From Ectopseudomonas chengduensis (GTDB lineage: Bacteria; Pseudomonadota; Gammaproteobacteria; Pseudomonadales; Pseudomonadaceae): a stretch of DNA of 64,000 nt. Positions 35,409 through 44,615 of the stretch are shown here, piece by piece. The stretch covers positions 125,665 through 189,664 of the forward strand of contig NZ_FMZQ01000014.1 of the NCBI RefSeq assembly GCF_900102635.1, in the 5' to 3' direction. The translations under genes were made by a program, and so were the position numbers. Under the pieces are notes generated by a model that was not told the DNA's origin, did no database searches, and worked only from the letters and a program-made list of their open reading frames with translations. Numbering within the stretch: position 1 is the stretch's first letter; every line of letters begins with the position of its first letter.

Positions 35409-38018
35409 CTAGCGCTTGTCCTCGACCTTCCACTTGCCGCCATCGTAGAACGCGCGCCAGCCAGTGGGTTTGCCATCGACCTCGGACTGCACGTACTGCT
35501 CCTTGGTCTTGCGGCTGTAGCGAATCACCGCAGGGCGACCATCGGGGTCCTTCTGCGGGGCATCGCAGAGGAAGTGGTACTTGGGGTCGATCTCGTGCTT
35601 GTGCGGGACGATCTCCAGCACCAGCGGCGCACGCGTCTCGCGGTTCTTGGGGAACTGGCTGGCAGCGAGGAACAGGCCCGATGCGCCGTCGCGCAGCACG
35701 TAGGTGTCGTCCACCTTCTCGCACTTGAGCTCCGGCATATCCACCTTGTCCATCTTCGGCGGCGCCGCTTCACCGTTCTTGAGCAACTTGCGGGTGTTCT
35801 TGCAGCTGGCATTGGTGCAACCGAAGAACTTGCCGAAACGGCCGGTCTTGAGCTGCATCTGGCTACCGCACTTGTCGCACTCCAGGCTCGGGCCTTCGTA
35901 GCCCTTGATGCGGTACTGGCCCTGCTCGATCTCGTAGCCGCTACAATCGGGATTGTTGCCGCAGATGTGCAGCTTGCGGGTTTCATCCAGCAGATAAGCA
36001 TCCATGGCGGTGGCGCAGATCGGGCAGCGATGCTTGCCCAGCAGCACCAGGGACTCGGACTCGCCCTCATCATCGGCTGCGATCTCATCGCCCGGCACCA
36101 GGTTGATGGTGGCCTTGCAGCGCTCCTTCGGTGGCAGCGCATAGCCCGAGCAACCGAGGAACACGCCGGTGGAGGCGGTGCGGATCATCATCGGCCGGCC
36201 GCACTCGCGGCAGGGAATATCGGTCAGCGTCGGCTGGTTGGCACGCATGCCGCCCTCACCCGCCTCGGCCACTTCGAGCTTCTTCTTGAAATCACCGTAG
36301 AACTCGTCGAGCAGGTGCTTCCACTCGCGCTCGCCCTGGGCCACATCGTCGAGATGCTCTTCCATGGTGGCGGTAAAGCTGTAATCCATCAGGTTGGCGA
36401 AGCTTTCGTCGAGACGCTCGGTGACGATGTCGCCCATCTTCTCGGCATAGAAGCGACGGTTGTGCACCGTGACGTAGCCGCGATCCTGGATGGTGGAAAT
36501 GATCGCCGCGTAGGTGGACGGGCGGCCGATACCGCGCTTTTCCAGCTCTTTGACCAGGCTGGCTTCGGAGTAGCGCGCCGGCGGCTTGGTGAAGTGCTGG
36601 CTGGGGTCGAGCTGGATCAGCTTGAGGCCCTCGCCTTCCTTCATTTCCGGCAGGACGTCGTCCTCGCCCGGCTTGCTCTGCTGCGGCAGCACACGGGTGT
36701 AACCGTCGAACTTGAGGATGCGGCCCTTGGCGCGCAGCTCGAAGTCGCCAGCAGCCACGGTGACACTGGTGGACAGGTACTCGGCCGGCGGCATCTGGCA
36801 GGCGACGAACTGACGCCAGATCAGGTCATACAGGCGCTCGGCATCACGCTCCATGCCGGACAGCTGGGTCGGGCGCAGATTGACGTCGGACGGACGAATC
36901 GCTTCGTGCGCCTCCTGGGCGCCTTCCTTGCTCGAATACAGGTTGGGCTTGCCCGGCAGGTACTTGTCGCCGTACTCGCTGCCGATGAAGCCACGCACCA
37001 TCTCTACCGCGTCGTTCGACAGGTTGGTCGAGTCGGTACGCATGTAGGTGATGTAGCCCGCTTCGTACAAACGCTGAGCCATCATCATGGTTTTCTTCAC
37101 CCCGAAGCCCAGGCGGTTGCTCGCTGCCTGCTGCAGGGTGGAGGTAATGAAGGGCGCCGAGGGTTTGCTGCTGGTCGGGCGGTCTTCGCGCTTGACCACG
37201 CTGTAGCTGGAAGCCTTGAGCTTCTCCAGCGCGGCCATGGCCTGCGCTTCATTGACCGGCTTGAAGGCTGCGCCACTTTCGCGCACTACCTCGAAACGCA
37301 CCTTGGCGTTCTTCGCGGTGCCGAGGTCAGCGTGCACTTCCCAGTATTCTTCCGGGACGAAGGCGCGAATCTCTTTCTCGCGTGCAACGACCAGCTTCAC
37401 GGCCACCGACTGCACACGACCGGCAGACAGGCCACGGGCGATCTTGGCCCACAGCAGCGGCGAGACCATGTAGCCCACCACGCGGTCGAGGAAGCGCCGC
37501 GCCTGCTGGGCATTGACGCGGTTGATGTCCAGCTCGCCCGGCTTGGAGAAGGCTTCCTGAATCGCCTTCTTGGTGATCTCGTTGAACACCACGCGCTTGT
37601 AGCGGCTGTCATCACCACCGATGGATTCGCGCAGGTGCCAGGCAATGGCTTCCCCTTCGCGATCCAAGTCGGTTGCGAGATAGATGGTGTCGGCATCCTT
37701 GGCCAGGCGGCGCAGTTCTTCGATCACCTTTTCCTTGCCGGGCAGGATCTCGTACTTGGCCTTCCAGCCGTGCTCGGGGTCGACGCCCATACGGGTGAAC
37801 AGCTGGCGTTTGGCCTTTTCCTTGGGCGACAGCGCAGGCGCTTCACCAGCAGCAGCCTTGCCGCGCTTGGCAGGCTCCTTGGTGGCACTTGCCGAGCCGC
37901 TGGTAGGCAGGTCACGGATGTGGCCGATGCTCGACTTCACCACGTACTGGCTGCCCAGATACTTGTTGATGGTCTTGGCCTTGGCCGGGGATTCCACGAT
38001 GACCAGCGATTTGCCCAT
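35409..38018 (-). CDS. topA: DNA topoisomerase I
   Basis: Type IA topoisomerase that relaxes negative supercoils. The N-terminal Toprim domain has VIVESPAKAKTINKYLG and the DLDREGEAIAWH acidic triad. The active-site tyrosine is in GYITYMRTDST. The C-terminus holds Cys4 zinc fingers: CRECGRPMMIRTASTGVFLGCSGY, CPICATAM and CDKCGSQM. A basic KVEDKR tail ends the 869 residues. Upstream is a dispersed repeat region. Confidence 0.97.
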   Translation of the reverse strand: MGKSLVIVESPAKAKTINKYLGSQYVVKSSIGHIRDLPTSGSASATKEPAKRGKAAAGEAPALSPKEKAKRQLFTRMGVDPEHGWKAKYEILPGKEKVIEELRRLAKDADTIYLATDLDREGEAIAWHLRESIGGDDSRYKRVVFNEITKKAIQEAFSKPGELDINRVNAQQARRFLDRVVGYMVSPLLWAKIARGLSAGRVQSVAVKLVVAREKEIRAFVPEEYWEVHADLGTAKNAKVRFEVVRESGAAFKPVNEAQAMAALEKLKASSYSVVKREDRPTSSKPSAPFITSTLQQAASNRLGFGVKKTMMMAQRLYEAGYITYMRTDSTNLSNDAVEMVRGFIGSEYGDKYLPGKPNLYSSKEGAQEAHEAIRPSDVNLRPTQLSGMERDAERLYDLIWRQFVACQMPPAEYLSTSVTVAAGDFELRAKGRILKFDGYTRVLPQQSKPGEDDVLPEMKEGEGLKLIQLDPSQHFTKPPARYSEASLVKELEKRGIGRPSTYAAIISTIQDRGYVTVHNRRFYAEKMGDIVTERLDESFANLMDYSFTATMEEHLDDVAQGEREWKHLLDEFYGDFKKKLEVAEAGEGGMRANQPTLTDIPCRECGRPMMIRTASTGVFLGCSGYALPPKERCKATINLVPGDEIAADDEGESESLVLLGKHRCPICATAMDAYLLDETRKLHICGNNPDCSGYEIEQGQYRIKGYEGPSLECDKCGSQMQLKTGRFGKFFGCTNASCKNTRKLLKNGEAAPPKMDKVDMPELKCEKVDDTYVLRDGASGLFLAASQFPKNRETRAPLVLEIVPHKHEIDPKYHFLCDAPQKDPDGRPAVIRYSRKTKEQYVQSEVDGKPTGWRAFYDGGKWKVEDKR

Positions 38019-38045
38019 GGATCAGAAAATTCCTGAATTGCGAAA

Positions 38046-38206
38046 TATAGAAGGCACGAAGCCGGAGGTGTTTACAAAGCAGCGAGCGAAGGTCAGGCAA
38101 GGCGAAAACAGTCGAAAAAGCGCGCTGTACGAGCTGTACATGAGCATTTTGAGGCTGGTTTCAACGCAGCATGGCCGAGAGCAGCAATTTGTAGACGCCC
38201 TCTAAG
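38046..38206. repeat. Dispersed intergenic repeat upstream of topA
   Basis: The stretch CAGGCAAGGCGAAAACAG... GTACGAGCTGTACATGAGCA... TTCAACGCAGCATGG has internal dyads (GTACGAGCTGTAC) and resembles an intergenic repeat found elsewhere in gammaproteobacteria. A shorter related piece (GCATGCTGCGTTAAAG) occurs near 13283, in the lolC upstream region. No coding potential is seen. Confidence 0.45.
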
Positions 38207-38261
38207 GCCCCGCTATATATAGTGGCGACCAAGCGAAGGTCAAGCGCAGGGAGCTGCGCAG

Positions 38262-38504
38262 TCAGACTTGCGAAGCGCCGATGGGGCTGACTTCGGCCTG
38301 AATCAAAGCAAAGCGTGGAACGCGCTCGCCGTCCACTTCGATCTCTTCACAGAACATGCTCAGCGGTCTTACCCACAAGCCAAACTCGCCGTACAGCGCC
38401 TGGTAGACGACCACCTCTTCCTCGCTCTCGGAATGGCGTGCCACACCGAATACACGGTACTGCGGGCCTTTGTAGTGACGATAAAGTCCTGGCTGCAACT
38501 GCAT
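38262..38504 (-). CDS. DUF1653 family protein
   Basis: An 80-residue protein, MQLQPGLYRHYKGPQYRVFGVARHSE, with the DUF1653 pattern G-Y-H-Y-K-G...Y...A.HSE...VVYQ.LYGE...W.RP...F. The family function is unknown. It lies between fadA and topA, all leftward; a fadA terminator separates it from fadA. Confidence 0.9.
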   Translation of the reverse strand: MQLQPGLYRHYKGPQYRVFGVARHSESEEEVVVYQALYGEFGLWVRPLSMFCEEIEVDGERVPRFALIQAEVSPIGASQV

Positions 38505-38537
38505 GAGCGGTTCCCGAAATAAAAAGCCGTAAAAAGC

Positions 38538-38564
38538 AAAACCGGGGCACGGGGCCCCGGTTTC
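38538..38564 (-). terminator. Rho-independent terminator after fadA
   Basis: ACCGGGGCCCCGTGCCCCGGT on the minus strand, followed by T4, begins 14 bases after the fadA stop. Confidence 0.82.
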
Positions 38565-38577
38565 TGTCCGCTAACGC

Positions 38578-39753
38578 TTAAACGCGCTCGAAGACGGTGG
38601 TGATGCCTTGGCCAAGGCCCACGCACATGGTGGAAACACCCAAGGTGCCGCCGTTCTGTTTCATGACGTTGAGCAGGGTACCGGAGATACGGGCACCGGA
38701 ACAACCGAAGGGGTGACCCAGGGCGATCGCGCCGCCGTGCAGGTTGACCTTCTCTTCCATCTTGTCGAGCAGTTTCAGGTCCTTCAGCACAGGCAGGGCC
38801 TGGGCGGCGAAGGCTTCGTTGAGCTCGACGAAATCGATGTCAGCCATGCTCAGACCTGCACGCTTGAGCGCCTTCTGAGTGGACGGTACCGGGCCGTAAC
38901 CCATGATCGCCGGATCGACACCGGCAACGGCCATGGCGCGAACCACCGCCATCGGCTGGATGCCCAGATCCTGGGCGCGCTGGGCGCTCATGACGATCAT
39001 GCAGGAGGCGCCGTCGGTGATCTGCGAGGAAGTACCTGCAGTCACGGTGCCGCCTTTCGGGTTGAACGCAGGTTTCAGCGCAGCCAGGCTCTCGAGGGTG
39101 GTTTCCGGACGAATGGTTTCGTCGAAGTCGTACACCTTGAGGAAGCCGTTCTCGTCGTAGCCTTGCATCGGGATGATTTCATCCTTGAACTTGCCTTCGA
39201 CGGTGGCCTTGTGCGCCAGACGGTGCGAGCGCTCACCGAAGGCGTCCTGCGCCTCACGGCTGATGCCATGCATCTTGCCCAGCATTTCTGCGGTCAGGCC
39301 CATCATGCCGGACGCCTTGGCGGCGTACAGCGACAGGTGCGGGTTCGGGTCGACACCATGCATCATGCCGACGTGGCCCATGTGTTCCACACCGCCGACG
39401 ACGAACACGTCACCGTTGCCGGTCTGGATCGCCTGCACGGCAGTGTGCAGGGCGCTCATCGACGAACCGCACAGACGGCTGACGGTCTGGCCGGCACTGG
39501 TGTGCGGGATCTGGGTCATCAGCGACGCCATGCGCGCGATGTTCCAGCCCTGCTCCAGGGTCTGGTTGACGCAGCCCCAGATCACGTCCTCGACTTCAGC
39601 CGGGTCGATCTTGGCGTTGCGCTCCAGCACTTTGCTGATCAGGTGCGCGGACATGGTCTCGGCGCGGGTATTGCGGTGCATGCCGCCCTTGGAACGACCC
39701 ATCGGGGTACGACCGAAGTCGACGATCACTGCATCTCTAGGATTCAGGCTCAT
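38578..39753 (-). CDS. fadA: 3-ketoacyl-CoA thiolase, FadA
   Basis: Last enzyme of fatty acid beta-oxidation, releasing acetyl-CoA. The acyl-accepting cysteine is Cys95 in RLCGSSMSALH. The C-terminal HGGAIALGHPFGCSGAR holds the catalytic His and second Cys. At 391 residues it is the FadA size. It lies 30 bases after fadB, with which it forms the trifunctional complex. Confidence 0.97.
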   Translation of the reverse strand: MSLNPRDAVIVDFGRTPMGRSKGGMHRNTRAETMSAHLISKVLERNAKIDPAEVEDVIWGCVNQTLEQGWNIARMASLMTQIPHTSAGQTVSRLCGSSMSALHTAVQAIQTGNGDVFVVGGVEHMGHVGMMHGVDPNPHLSLYAAKASGMMGLTAEMLGKMHGISREAQDAFGERSHRLAHKATVEGKFKDEIIPMQGYDENGFLKVYDFDETIRPETTLESLAALKPAFNPKGGTVTAGTSSQITDGASCMIVMSAQRAQDLGIQPMAVVRAMAVAGVDPAIMGYGPVPSTQKALKRAGLSMADIDFVELNEAFAAQALPVLKDLKLLDKMEEKVNLHGGAIALGHPFGCSGARISGTLLNVMKQNGGTLGVSTMCVGLGQGITTVFERV

Positions 39754-39783
39754 ATTTCTACTCTCGCTCTGTTCGCTGCACGA

Positions 39784-41931
39784 TTAACCGAAGAACTTCT
39801 GGCCCTTGGCGGCCATTTCGCGAAGTTTTGCGGTCGGGTGGTACAGGGCGCCCAGCTCGGCATACTTGTCAGCCAGGGCGACGAATTCAGCAACACCGAT
39901 GGAATCGATGTAGCGCAGCGCACCGCCACGGAAGGGAGGGAAGCCGATACCGTAGATCAGGCCCATGTCGGCCTCGGCTGCGGTGTCGACGATGCCGTCT
40001 TCCAGGCAACGAACGGTTTCCATGCACAGCGGGATCATCATGAAGTTGATGATGTCCTCGTCGGTGACTTCACGCTCTTCGACTACGATGGACTTGAGCA
40101 GCTCGTAAGCAGCCGGGTCGGTGACCTTCTTCGGCTTGCCGCGCTTGTCGGTCTCGTAGGCATAGAAGCCCTTGCCGTTCTTCTGACCCAGGCGATTGGC
40201 GTCGTACATCACGTCGACGGCAGTCTTGCCTTCGACAGCCATACGATCCGGGAAGCCTTCGGCCATCACGTCACGGCCGTGGTGGCCGGTGTCGATGCCG
40301 ACCACGTCGGAGAGGTAAGCCGGGCCCATGGGCCAGCCGAACTTCTCCATCACCTTGTCGATACGCACGAAGTCGACGCCGAAGCCCAGGAGCTTGGAGA
40401 AGCCGCCGAAGTACGGGAACAGTACGCGGTTGACCAGGAAGCCGGGACAATCGTTGACCACGATCGGGTTCTTGCCCATCTTCTTGGCGTAGGCAACGGT
40501 GGTGGCCACGGCCACTTCGCTGGACTTCTCGCCACGGATGACTTCCACCAGCGGCATCATGTGCACCGGGTTGAAGAAGTGCATGCCGACGAAGTTTTCC
40601 GGACGCTTGAGCGCCTGGGCCAGCAGGGAGATGGAGATGGTCGAGGTGTTGGAGGCCAGGATGGCGTCTTCACGCACCGCATCTTCCACCTCGGCCAGCA
40701 CGATTTGCTTGACCTTGGGGTTCTCGACCACGGCTTCGACGACGATGTCGACGTTGCCGAAATCGCCGTAGGACATGGTCGGACGGATGGCGTTGAGGGC
40801 TTCGGCCATCTTCGCCGGGGTCATGCGGCCTTTCTCGACGCGCTTGCCGAGCAGCTTGGAAGCCTCGTTCAAGCCCATCTGGATACCCTCTTCACGGATA
40901 TCCTTCATCAGGATCGGGGTGCCCTTGGAGGCCGACTGATAGGCGATGCCGCCACCCATGATGCCGGCGCCGAGTACGGCGGCCAGTTTCACGTCGCGAG
41001 CGATCTCGTCGTGGTGCTTGGCTTTCTTCTTCAGTTCCTGATCGTTGAGGAACAGACCAATCAGGCTCTCGGCAACCGAGGTCTTGGCCAGCTTGACGAA
41101 GCCGGTGGCCTCGACTTCCAGCGCCTTGTCACGACCGAAGTTGGCGGCTTTCTGAATGGTCTTGATCGCCTCGACCGGAGCCGGGTAGTTCGGGCCGGCC
41201 TGGCCAGCGACGAAGCCCTTGGCGGTCTCGAAGCACATCATCTGCTCGATGGCGTTGAGCTTGAGCTTTTCCAGCTTGGGCTGACGCTTGGCCTTGTAGT
41301 CCAGCTCACCGGAGATGGCGCGCTTGACCAGATCGAGAGCGGCGGCCTGCAGCTTGTCTGCACTGACCACGGCATCGACGGCGCCCACTTTCAGGGCGTC
41401 TTCGGCACGGTTTTCCTTGCCCGAAGCGATCCACTCCACGGCGTTGTCGGTACCGATCACACGCGGCAGGCGCACGGTGCCGCCGAAGCCCGGGTAGATG
41501 CCCAGTTTGACTTCCGGCAGGCCGATCTTGGCACTGGCGCTCATCACGCGATAGTCGGCGGCCAGGCACATCTCGAAACCGCCACCCAGGGCGATGCCGT
41601 TGATGGCGACGACGGTCGGCACGGCGAGGTCTTCGAAATCACTGAAGATCTTGTTGGCTTCCAGGTTGCCAGCCACCAGCTCTGCGTCGGGCAGTTTGAA
41701 GTTGTCGACGAACTCGGTGATATCGGCGCCGACGATGAACACGTCCTTGCCACTGGTGACAATCACGCCCTTGATCGAACCGTCAGCCTTGATCGCGTCG
41801 ACGGAGGCGCGCAGCTCGTTGAGGGTAAGACGGTTGAATTTGTTGACGGACTCACCCTTGAGGTCGAACTTCAATTCGACGATGCCGCTCTCAAGAGCCT
41901 TAACCGTGATGGCTTTACCTTCGTAAATCAT
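39784..41931 (-). CDS. fadB: Fatty acid oxidation complex subunit alpha
   Basis: Multifunctional enzyme: the N-terminal crotonase domain hydrates enoyl-CoA (GIALGGGFEMCLAADYRV) and the central domain oxidises 3-hydroxyacyl-CoA with NAD (AVLGAGIMGGGIAY). A C-terminal dehydrogenase part (KNGKGFYAYE) completes it. The start at 41931 gives 715 residues and has GGAGA 8 bases upstream; a longer frame upstream has no conserved residues. PsrA-type control is expected from the genus, but no matching operator was found. Confidence 0.97.
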   Translation of the reverse strand: MIYEGKAITVKALESGIVELKFDLKGESVNKFNRLTLNELRASVDAIKADGSIKGVIVTSGKDVFIVGADITEFVDNFKLPDAELVAGNLEANKIFSDFEDLAVPTVVAINGIALGGGFEMCLAADYRVMSASAKIGLPEVKLGIYPGFGGTVRLPRVIGTDNAVEWIASGKENRAEDALKVGAVDAVVSADKLQAAALDLVKRAISGELDYKAKRQPKLEKLKLNAIEQMMCFETAKGFVAGQAGPNYPAPVEAIKTIQKAANFGRDKALEVEATGFVKLAKTSVAESLIGLFLNDQELKKKAKHHDEIARDVKLAAVLGAGIMGGGIAYQSASKGTPILMKDIREEGIQMGLNEASKLLGKRVEKGRMTPAKMAEALNAIRPTMSYGDFGNVDIVVEAVVENPKVKQIVLAEVEDAVREDAILASNTSTISISLLAQALKRPENFVGMHFFNPVHMMPLVEVIRGEKSSEVAVATTVAYAKKMGKNPIVVNDCPGFLVNRVLFPYFGGFSKLLGFGVDFVRIDKVMEKFGWPMGPAYLSDVVGIDTGHHGRDVMAEGFPDRMAVEGKTAVDVMYDANRLGQKNGKGFYAYETDKRGKPKKVTDPAAYELLKSIVVEEREVTDEDIINFMMIPLCMETVRCLEDGIVDTAAEADMGLIYGIGFPPFRGGALRYIDSIGVAEFVALADKYAELGALYHPTAKLREMAAKGQKFFG

Positions 41932-42400
41932 CAACTGATCTCCACGGTATGGAAGCTGAACAGTACACATCGGAGCCAACCGGCAGGCCAGCCCGCGGCA
42001 GCGCCGCACGAGCATAGCCCCAATCGGTACGACACACCCACCGACGCGATATTCGGGCTGCATATGGCGCGCCTAACAAGGCAAACGCTCAATTCATACG
42101 CCCGTTTGATTTGGGTGTGCACACCTTCACGGAAAAGCCTGCACTTGTCAATTGGCCTCTTTTCGTCGATTTCCCGACGATTTCTGCAGGCCTGGTCATT
42201 CGTGGCTTCCAGCCGGCTCCGATAAACAGCGTCAATAACGCACCATTGCGAGGGTTTTCCTGCTTGGTATAGACACGCCGAGGCGCCTAGCCAAATCGCC
42301 CCGCTGCGGGTACAGTCGTCTCACTTTCAGCTGGCACAGCGCCACCTGAGGGCAATACAAAAACAAATCGAGCCCCACGATGGGCCACACGGAGTCGCCA
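41932..42400. promoter_or_regulatory. Divergent intergenic region between fadB and the secreted unknown
   Basis: A 469-base gap containing the fadBA promoter on the minus strand and the promoter of the rightward gene. A pair of half-sites CAAAC and GTTTG occurs at 42082-42108 but 17 bases apart, too far for a PsrA operator. No RNA gene or credible open frame was seen. Confidence 0.4.
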
Positions 42401-43222
42401 ATGTCGAGCCGCCGTTCGCTTGCATTTCCCCTGAGCGCCCTGCTCCTTTTCGTCTTCACGTCGCTCTCCTCCTCCTTGCTCAGCGCTGCGCCAGCCGATG
42501 ATCTGCTGCGTCTGCACCAGCTGCGCCTGGCAACCCAGAAAAGTCTGGGCGACTTCTACATGTATAACGGCATGGAAGGCGATCAGCGCTACGCGCGAAT
42601 GATTGGCGAGTCCCTTCAGGAAGGCCAAGCGCACCTGGACGGCCTGGGCGAAATGCCCGGCGATGCAAGCAAGGCGCTACGCGCGCAGCTGCAAACCAAT
42701 TGGCAAAGTTACCGCAGCGGGCTCCAGGCACTGATGGAAGCCATGCGCAGCCAGGGTTTCACCGACCTGCAACCCGTCGCCGATCTGGCTGAGAACAACC
42801 AACGCATCATGGCCATTGGTCAGGAGCTGTATCAGAAGATTCAGCAAGAAAGCGGTTTCAGCGTACCGCAGCTGACGCAGAAGAGCCGTGAGCAGAGCCT
42901 GCTGATGCAGAACATCGCTCTGGACTACGCTTCACGCAGTGCCTCGGTCGGCGCCAGCTTCTTCGGCGGCGGCGAAGAACGCGCCATCGACGAGCTTGCT
43001 GGCGAATTCGCCAGCAAGCTGAACAACCTCAGCGCCGCCCAGCAGAACACCCCGGAGATCAATGCGGCCCTGAACTCCATCGGCACCAAATGGCGTTACA
43101 TCGAGAAATCCCTGCGCAACTACAACGAAAACACCGTACCTTTCCTGATCAGCAAGTATTCCGACAGCATCATCGAAGGCCTGGAAGCCGTTGCCGCCCA
43201 GTACGCCACCAGCCAACACTGA
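42401..43222 (+). CDS. Hypothetical secreted protein
   Basis: A 273-residue protein starting MSSRRSLAFPLSALLLF, with a signal peptide and cleavage near LLSA-APADD (about residue 30). The mature region is helical and polar, with SLGDFYMYNGMEGDQRYARMI early and YIEKSLRNYNENTVPFLISKYSDSIIEGL at the end. It resembles periplasmic helical-bundle proteins of the ligand-sensing type but has no catalytic motif I know. The start 7 codons after an upstream ATG is preferred because the signal peptide begins there. A terminator follows. Confidence 0.8.
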   Translation: MSSRRSLAFPLSALLLFVFTSLSSSLLSAAPADDLLRLHQLRLATQKSLGDFYMYNGMEGDQRYARMIGESLQEGQAHLDGLGEMPGDASKALRAQLQTNWQSYRSGLQALMEAMRSQGFTDLQPVADLAENNQRIMAIGQELYQKIQQESGFSVPQLTQKSREQSLLMQNIALDYASRSASVGASFFGGGEERAIDELAGEFASKLNNLSAAQQNTPEINAALNSIGTKWRYIEKSLRNYNENTVPFLISKYSDSIIEGLEAVAAQYATSQH

Positions 43223-43257
43223 TGCTCCATGTTTCCGGCCTGCCTGGCCCAACTCTT

Positions 43258-43291
43258 GCCCGGTGCTAGCACCGGGCTTTTCTTTGCCTTT
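43258..43291 (+). terminator. Rho-independent terminator after the secreted unknown
   Basis: A perfect palindrome GCCCGGTGCTAGCACCGGGC followed by TTTTCTTTG, 35 bases beyond the stop. Confidence 0.9.
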
Positions 43292-43373
43292 TTCACGACC
43301 AGTCGCCCTATCCCACACAATGGGGCCATACTTGAGACAGAGCCATTTGCCCCCCTTTAAGGAGGATTTCACC

Positions 43374-43823
43374 ATGCCCTACCAGCACATTCTGGTCGCC
43401 GTCGACCTGACCGAGGAATGCGACCCTGTCGTGACACGTGCGCAGAAGCTGGCGAAGGCCAGTGGCGCCAAGATGTCTCTGGTGCATATCGTCGAACCCA
43501 TGGCCATGGCCTTCGGTGGTGACGTGCCGATGGATCTGTCGATGCTGCAGCAACAACAGTTCGAGCAGGCACGCGAGCGCCTGGACAGCTTTACCGGCAA
43601 GTACCCGGAACTCACCGCTGATCAGCGTCACCTGGCCTACGGGCAACCGCGCCAGGAAATTCACCGACTGGCCGAAGAACAGGGTTGCGACCTGATCGTG
43701 GTCGGCAGCCATGGCCGCCACGGCCTGGCGCTGTTGCTGGGCTCGACTGCCAATGACGTACTGCACGGCGCGCCCTGCGATGTACTCGCAGTGCGCCTGA
43801 AGAAAGGCGAAAAAGGCGCTTGA
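43374..43823 (+). CDS. Universal stress protein, UspA family
   Basis: A 149-residue single Usp domain, MPYQHILVAVDLTEE, with the ATP-binding pattern G-2x-G-9x-GS in GSHGRHGLALLLGST. A strong AAGGAGG precedes the ATG at 43374 by 8 bases. Upstream in-frame ATGs lie in the terminator region and are rejected. The role in stress survival is inferred from the family. Confidence 0.93.
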   Translation: MPYQHILVAVDLTEECDPVVTRAQKLAKASGAKMSLVHIVEPMAMAFGGDVPMDLSMLQQQQFEQARERLDSFTGKYPELTADQRHLAYGQPRQEIHRLAEEQGCDLIVVGSHGRHGLALLLGSTANDVLHGAPCDVLAVRLKKGEKGA

Positions 43824-43830
43824 GATCGCG

Positions 43831-43898
43831 TCGCGGCTGAAGCCCCTCCCACAGTAGCCGCGTTGGCTCTGCCCGCGGGAGGCGCTTCAGCGGCGAGC
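43831..43898. repeat. Intergenic palindrome, GAAGCCCCTCCCACA family
   Basis: GCTGAAGCCCCTCCCACAG and GCGGGAGGCGCTTCAGC form the arms of an imperfect inverted repeat. Related copies are at 52558 and 61312. Confidence 0.7.
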
Positions 43899-43914
43899 TT
43901 TTTTGGCTTCAGCC

Positions 43915-44601
43915 CTACTCGAACGAATCGCCCGCGCTCATGACCAGCGGGCGAATCTTCTGCAGCTGGGTCTCCAGCGACACCGTCATGCTCGATGACA
44001 TCGAGAAGAAGGTGAGGAAGGCCTTGAGGTTGGAGTCGCCTTCACAGGTGTCGTGAATGCGCTGCCAGAAAGCCTGATTGACCAGCTTCAGTTGCTGGAA
44101 CAGGCGCACCAGCCCTTTCAGCTCCCAATCGGCCAGACGCCCCTCGCGCATGTTGAAATACTGCCGCGTCAGGTACAGCGATACCGCGCGCAGGATGAAT
44201 TCCTGATTGTTGGCAAAGGGCAGATGGTGCTGCGCCATGGGTTTCAGGCGCGCCAGCACCGGGCAGGCGCTGGTGGCCATGATCACCCCGAGCAGCGCAC
44301 GCAGGCCCTCCTCCAGGCCGACCTGCTTGGTGTACTCACGCTCCGGTGTGCGCACCCAGACGCTGGCCTTCTTGAAGGCTGGCAGGCCACGAAAATCCTC
44401 GATCACCCGATGCAGATCGACCGCTGCCGGACAATGGCTGAACTGCTCGCGACTCAGCGGACAATTGCTGCATTGCTGATGTTCAAGGCGCGTCCAGGCG
44501 GGGGCCTGTTGCGCCTGGACGGGGTCATATTCGCGGTTCAGCTCGATCCGGTAGCTGAACTGATGATTGTCGTCGAGAGTAATACGGTACTCGATGGCCA
44601 T
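43915..44601 (-). CDS. Conserved hypothetical protein with cysteine cluster
   Basis: A 228-residue soluble protein starting MAIEYRITLDDNHQFSYRIEL. The N-terminal 75 residues hold CSNCPLSREQFSHCPAAVDLH, a CxxC plus a third cysteine and nearby histidines that could bind a metal. Another cysteine follows in TSACPVLARL, and a helical C-terminal domain ends the protein. I think it is the family labelled DUF6901, with no known function. It is 14 bases after the ABC-F gene on the same strand and probably cotranscribed. Confidence 0.8.
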   Translation of the reverse strand: MAIEYRITLDDNHQFSYRIELNREYDPVQAQQAPAWTRLEHQQCSNCPLSREQFSHCPAAVDLHRVIEDFRGLPAFKKASVWVRTPEREYTKQVGLEEGLRALLGVIMATSACPVLARLKPMAQHHLPFANNQEFILRAVSLYLTRQYFNMREGRLADWELKGLVRLFQQLKLVNQAFWQRIHDTCEGDSNLKAFLTFFSMSSSMTVSLETQLQKIRPLVMSAGDSFE

Positions 44602-44615
44602 TGTCCGTTCCTTCG

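Noticed and set aside
42082..42108. CAAAC and GTTTG half-sites as a PsrA operator for fadBA
   Set aside because: The spacing of 17 bases exceeds the 2-4 bases of known PsrA sites.
38608..42225. A 1,205-codon open frame on the + strand
   Set aside because: It is antisense to fadA and fadB, whose conserved motifs are unmistakable; it is the mirror image of high-G+C codon bias.
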